Assembly: GCA_037903475.1 (NCBI GenBank) | Contig: JBAJFG010000620.1 | Coordinates: 186,001-250,000 of the forward strand | DNA length: 64,000 nucleotides | Direction: 5' to 3' | DNA from: Ancylostoma caninum | Taxonomy: Eukaryota > Nematoda > Chromadorea > Rhabditida > Ancylostomatidae | Shown here: one piece after another, positions 59,451-64,000 of the stretch | Position numbering within the stretch: the stretch's first letter is position 1 | Layout: each line of letters starts with the position of its first letter | The notes under the pieces: model-generated | The model's database searches: none | The model's input: only the letters and a program-made list of their open reading frames with translations | Told to the model about the DNA's origin: nothing | Program-made: the position numbers and the translations under genes

Positions 59451-60112
59451 GGAGGTAACGTGGCACACGGGTCCGAGTCAGAGCTGGCTGGCTCGGTTTC
59501 GAATATGTCGACAAATGGATGAAGGAAAAGATCGGGTCGAAGGAGAAGGATTTCAACCGCCACGCCATCTGCCTCCTCCCAGAAAAATGGGAAAAGGCTA
59601 TAGCCAACGATGGCCAATAGTTTGGTTGATGCATCTACTTTGTTTCTTTTTCAATAAAGACTCAATTTTGTTTTAAAAAGGGCGGGAACTTTTTCACATA
59701 CCTAATATATAATCGGCATTTAAGTGTGAACATACGCTCACACGCGTGGGTGTATGGGATTGCTTGATTGCAGGCTGTATCCTGCAAATTGGGTCCAGAC
59801 AAAAGCCCACATTCTAACGACTGAACGACGGGAAGCGCATGAGATTGGAGGCTGCCTCTAATAAATAAGTCCCCTGTCCACATTGGAGAAGAATCTCCCT
59901 CCCTCAACGATTCCGGCGTCAGATTTTGCGACAAGGCAGCCGATGAACACCACGTCGCGTCTGGATAAAACCATGGATTGTGCTATCAAAGAAAGTTCGA
60001 ATAAGGCTAGGGCGTCCCTCAGAGGCGACGCGCTTCACCACCTAGTCCGGGTGTTGCGAAAAGTTTGCAAGGACTATTGGCCCCCAAAGGCCATTCAAAG
60101 GAGCGAAAGTGC

Positions 60113-60891
60113 CGCACGATCCGTCTAGCGTCAATGAACATCGGGACTTTGACAGGAAGGAGCCGTGAACTTGCCGCGACACTGAAGGAGCGGGAAGTCG
60201 ACATCGCCTGCGTACAAGAAACTAAATGAAGGGGGCGAAGTCGCGCGATATTGGCGATGGGCACGAGCTTATCCACCACGGCACGACATCTGGCCGCAAT
60301 GGGGTTGGTATCATTATCAGTGAAGGTTACCGAGAACTCGTTACCAGCGACCAGCGCGTTTCCGACCGCCTGATGTCCATTGCGATCACAGAAGGAAGCA
60401 GCGAGCCGAGGATTGTCTCTGCATATGCACCACAATGCGGCTGCACCAATGACACGAAAGAACATTTCTACCGCAGTTTCGGAGCGCTGCTACAGGGTTT
60501 CGATGAAAGGCAGAACGTAATGATAGGTGGAGATTCCAATGGGCACGTCGGGTCCGCTAGAGATGGTTATGAGAAATGGCATGGAGGACACGGGTATGGC
60601 ACACGAAATGAGGAAGGAGCGATGCTCCCTGACCACGCCGAAGTTGCAGATTTGGCTGTAGTGAATACGTTTTCCAAGAAGAAGAATGAACACCTCATCA
60701 TATATCGCAGTGGAGGCCGCTCGACGCAAATCTACATCCTCGTTCGTCGCAAAGAGCTGAAGAACGTCAATGTTGCTAAAGTAATAGCTTCAGACAGCAT
60801 TGCACCACAACACCATCTCCTTGTTATGGACCTGCGCCTTCAACATCGTCGCTCGAAACGACCGCAAGTTCCGTTGGAACGAATCAAATGA
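60113..60891 (+). pseudogene. RTE-C endonuclease (one-base frameshift)
   Basis: The first frame reads RLASMNIGTLTGRSRELAAT, then VDIACVQETK before a TGA. The rest continues one base out of phase from 60229 with GAKSRDIGDGHELIHHG, GRNGVGIIISEGYR, VSAYAPQCG, VMIGGDSNGHVG and DSIAPQHHLLVMDL. A single lost G in the TGG codon after ETK explains the break. The family GDFNxH motif reads GDSNGH here, a further change at a usually conserved position. Confidence 0.8.
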
Positions 60892-60991
60892 TTGAAACTG
60901 GCCGAAAACAGGAGTGAACTGGAGACTGTGGTGGAGACTGCACTTGAGACTGCCAGTGCTGGAGAAGTGAACAAGAAATGGTCGTCAGAAC

Positions 60992-62069
60992 CAGCGCCAC
61001 CAATCAAAGAGGGAGAGGTTGCAGCTGCAAGAACGAAAAATGAACGAATTCTGGATAGCCGACTCCGCGACATTGTTGAAGTTGCACCGAACCAGTGTGG
61101 GTTCGTCAAAAGCTGCAGCACAACCGACGCAACTCACGCTGTCCGACTACTGACAGGGAAGCATCGAGAGAAGAGGAAGACCGTGCACCTAGCCTTTCTC
61201 GATCTTGAGAAGGCCTTCGACAGGGTTCCGCGTGAGCTGATCTGGCTCTCGCAGTGTGCTCACGGGGTCCCGGAGGAATACGTCGTCAGATGGACTCAGC
61301 TTCTTTATGAGAATGCCACGAGCTTAGTCAGATGTGCTGCAGGGAGATCACCGTCGTTTGAAGCTGGTGTGAGAGTTAACCAAGGCTCCGCACTCTCCCA
61401 CCCCCTGTTCATCCTTTGCATGGACACGATATCGGGTGATCTCCAGTCAACAGCACCATGGATACTCCTCTATACAGATGATGTGATGGTTGCTGTGAGT
61501 ACTCGCGAGGAACTCCAGCAAAAAAGTGCAGGCTTGGAAGGATCGCCTGGAGCAGTACGGGATGAGGCTCAACACCAAGAAAACAGAGTACGTGAAACGT
61601 GGAATGTGGACAGCAAACCCCAGGTACAATTCTTGTCGATGATACCGAACTTGCGAAAGTCTCGACTTTTAATTACCTTAGATCCCGTATCACAGCTGAT
61701 GGTAGCACTCTAGTTGAAGCTGAGTACCGAGCAAACGCTGCATGGATTAAGTGGAGGCAGCTAACAAGAGTAATATGCGGCAGGAAGATCCCATTGAAAT
61801 TGAAGTCAAAGATATACCGCACAGTGGTACGACCTGTGGTATTGTATGGGGCGGAATGCTGGCCGACCATGCCGACCACCTTGAATCACGAGCAGACCCT
61901 CCATGCAATGGAGATGCGAATGCTTCGTTGGACTCATGGGCTCACGCGCCTCGACAGAATCCCGAACGATGTTGTGCGCGCGATGTTCGGTGTAGCACCA
62001 ATCGTGGCGAAGATGCGTGAGGCTCGGCTACGTTGGTACGGTCACGTGCTGAGAAGTGACAACAATTAA
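60992..62069 (+). pseudogene. RTE-C reverse transcriptase (frameshifted)
   Basis: The frame runs PNQCGFVKSCSTTDATHAVR, HLAFLDLEKAFDRVPRELIW, HGVPEEYVVRWTQLLY, VRVNQGSALSHPLFILCMD and catalytic LLYTDDVMVAV (YTDD for the usual YADD). It then shifts near 61560 and continues in the frame 61599-62069 with FNYLRSRITADGS, VVLYGAECWP, EMRMLRWTHGLTRLDRI and LRWYGHVLRSDNN. A further shift precedes the terminal RPIGRPKTRWLDR block (about 62105-62145). Several conserved RT residues are retained. Confidence 0.82.
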
Positions 62070-62283
62070 GCAAATCGGCTATGAATATCACCGTGGCCGG
62101 GCGTAGACCGATAGGCAGACCGAAAACTCGATGGCTAGACAGAATAAAGGAAGAGATGCGGATACTGGAGCTCACAGAAGGAGATGCTTTTGGTAGATGA
62201 AAATTGCGCAACCACACGAGAAATGCCGACCCCTGCTCTTGGTAACATGGCTAGGAAGAAGCAGAAGAAGAAGAAGAAGATAG

Positions 62284-63280
62284 ATCAAACAACACTCGAT
62301 CACTTTTAATTGTGATAATCTTATCAGAGCACCGTTACCTGAAAGAGATTTACTGCATCGTGCAAGTAACTGAAGCCACAACCAATCACAGATACGCACC
62401 TAAGGCAGTGACTTTATTCCGCGCTGATTCGGATAAAAATGCCGTGCGAGCGACGGGAAACCCCGCGCGAAGGGTGCAGCAACAAGTGGCTGCGACCCAC
62501 TCTACCGCAACTCACTCGCAGTTCACTTTTTCTGAGAACAGAACATAGAATCGCCGTCCACAATTCTTGTACACATTGATTTTAACCGGACAGTAGTCAT
62601 AGTAGCTACAATTATCGTTTACGATAATGAGTCGCTGGAAGCATGCTTCAATTTCGAGGTGCACCACCACTACCATTACCGAATGCGAGCCATCGTCTGT
62701 CGCTCATCGACATCGTTGACTTCGGCGATGTTGGAATCAGGGATATTCAGTGTTACCCATGTACATAGTATCACGTAGTAAATGCGTCCTACGTGCACCA
62801 GATGCAACTATTCGCGAAAGACTTCTCATGAACAGGGTCGAGTGCAGGTAGGATAATAAGAATCCCATGCTACGCCAGCCCAGCAACAAGCTGCGACGCC
62901 TCAATGACCATCAGCTCACATCCGTCGGCCTAATGTATTAGGGTGGTAAGAAATTCATGAGCCGATTTTTTTGAAAGTTCCGGAAGCTTCGATTATTAAT
63001 CGGTACCCATGATCAATTATGTGGTAGCTGTAAAAGTTATTCATGCTTGCGGCCCGTCAAAGTTTACGCGCCGATGCACAGTGCAAAGGAGGAAGGTCGA
63101 AAAGAAATCTTGGCAGGTCAGCAATGTTCCTAGTTTTGCCGTTGCGACCGCCGCGCGAACAAACTGCGTTCCCATTCTCGCCGCTTTGGGTTGGCACGAA
63201 AACCTTGTGAAGTTTTGGAGAGGGGCGTAAATTTTGAAGCATGAATAAATTTGTAGGCCACTCACGGAATTTCTCCGAAA
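62284..63280. other. intergenic stretch, no gene seen
   Basis: Open frames are short and unassigned on both strands, and no RNA gene or terminal repeat is recognised. Confidence 0.4.
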
Positions 63281-63324
<44 letters not shown>

Positions 63325-64000
63325 TCAAAGTGTGTTTGTTTGTTTGTGTGTTTGTATGTTACTTATAGAAATCGCGGAGCGTGAACCGATCCGGACCAAA
63401 TTTTGCGTGCTGGTCCGTTAGGAGCCGGCGAAGGTTATAGGCTACTTTGCACCTGGGATTATCGATTGATTTATCGATTTTATTGATTTTTCTTTATTTT
63501 TGCCCTGGGGTCGGTGGGGACGTGTTTTCTGGGGGTCCTGAATATGCTGAATACAAATATGACAACTAATTTGCGCGAAATATTGATTTATTGATTTTAT
63601 CGATTTTTTCCATTTTTGCTCGCGGACGGAGAAAGACATGTCTCCTGGGGTTCCTCAATACGCTGAATAGGAAAATGACAACCATTCTGCACGAAGTATT
63701 GATTTATTGATTTTATCGATTTTTTCCATTTTTGCTAGGGGACGGACAAAGACATGTCTTCTGGGGTTCCTCAATACGCTGACTACGAATATGACAACCA
63801 TTCTGCACGAAATATCGAATTATTGATTTTATTTTTTCCATTTTCGCTCGGGGATGGACAAAGACATGTCTTCTGAGGTTCCTCAATACGTTGAGTACGA
63901 ATATAACAACCATTTTGCACGAATTATTGACTTATTGATTTTATTGATTTTTGGCTCTTCCGCCCAATGGAGCGGTGAAGGCATTTCTCCTGGGGTTGCT
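63281..64000 (+). mobile_element. Helitron, 5' part, running off the window
   Basis: TC starts at 63281 directly after an A, followed by (TA)n, AAAAGTCAAAGTGTGTTTG, ATAGAAATCGCGGAGCGTG and at least five ~115-bp internal units with GTCTTCTGGGGTTCCTCAAT. It is the same family as 30456-32367. The 3' end is outside the window. Confidence 0.75.

Larger units (their letters stand above)
57622..59620 (+). pseudogene. mariner transposase remnant, split by the hAT-like insertion
   Basis: The first part (57622-57765) reads SAHVTKAVKGTLEALCWNVL, then AAYSPDCAPSDYHFFRLMSH with the third catalytic Asp intact. The second part (about 59498-59620) reads FEYVDKWMKEKIGSKEKDFN, then LLPEKWEKAIANDGQ and TAG, the usual mariner C-terminus. 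The N-terminal DNA-binding and first catalytic regions are missing. Confidence 0.75.
57256..59705 (+). mobile_element. mariner transposon carrying nested insertions
   Basis: TIRs TTAGGTATGTGAAAAAGTTT (57256) and the inverse AACTTTTTCACATACCTAA (ending 59705) match at 25 of 26 positions. They are flanked by TA on both sides (57254-57255, 59706-59707). The length of 2450 bp is about twice a normal mariner because of a hAT-like insertion and other added repeats. The good TIRs suggest recent mobility of the composite or its parent. Confidence 0.85.
59880..62283 (+). mobile_element. RTE-type retrotransposon with internal deletion (RTE-C)
   Basis: An endonuclease and a reverse transcriptase are in order on the plus strand, ending in an (AAG)n-like tail at 62252-62283. 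Part of the region between the domains is missing. Both domains are frameshifted. It is of a different RTE lineage from A and B (FLDLEKAFDRVPRE, YTDD). Confidence 0.82.

Noticed and set aside
60019..60465. A 148-codon minus-strand frame
   Set aside because: It is antisense to the RTE-C endonuclease and has no similarity of its own.

Overview
The window looks like nuclear DNA of a nematode, most likely a clade V (rhabditid or strongylid, for example hookworm-like) species. The host genes are split by many introns with GT-AG ends and tight TTTCAG-like acceptors. Their proteins match Caenorhabditis RHO-1, urocanate hydratase, COQ-3 and GDI-1. From memory, the C. elegans orthologues all lie on chromosome IV, with rho-1 near the urocanase gene and coq-3 and gdi-1 in one operon. 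The order here repeats that arrangement. No species is claimed.

Host genes. (1) rho-1, plus strand, 7172-10440: six exons, complete 192-residue Rho GTPase ending in a CVLL prenylation box. (2) Urocanate hydratase, minus strand, 10905-24767: fourteen exons whose lengths and phases close into a 695-residue protein. It converges on rho-1. Its 5.9-kb intron 5 holds a dead RTE retrotransposon and a Helitron remnant. (3) coq-3 (3' half only, 52207-54977) followed 165 bp later by complete gdi-1 (47931-52041, eleven exons, 444 residues), both minus strand. An AATAAA signal lies between them, as in a trans-spliced operon. I did not find the 5' exons of coq-3.

Most of the remaining sequence is mobile or repetitive DNA. 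1-6.6 kb: a foldback element and an intact endonuclease-lacking, Penelope-related reverse transcriptase ORF. 17.7-21.2 kb: a nearly full-length RTE with endonuclease and RT, broken by stops and frameshifts. 27.2-29.3 kb: four foldbacks in a row, three of them GC-rich. 30.4-32.4 kb: two Helitrons abutting head to tail. 32.4-43.5 kb: five copies of a repeat family that carries a ~50-bp GC-rich minisatellite between a conserved 5' block and a 3' hairpin, resembling Helentron/HINE elements. Among these copies lies a second RTE with an inverted 5' piece (twin priming), itself interrupted by a hAT-like element with an 8-bp target duplication. 43.6-47.3 kb: RTE fragments, a Penelope endonuclease remnant with a hammerhead-like motif, and a mariner. 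57.2-59.7 kb: a mariner split by a hAT-like element with perfect 8-bp target duplications. 59.9-62.3 kb: a third RTE. 63.28 kb to the end: the start of another Helitron.

The host genes appear to be housekeeping genes (cytoskeletal signalling, histidine breakdown, ubiquinone synthesis, Rab recycling) and nothing suggests a shared pathway. The unusual content is in the repeats, above all the minisatellite-bearing hairpin-ended family and the PLE-related RT.
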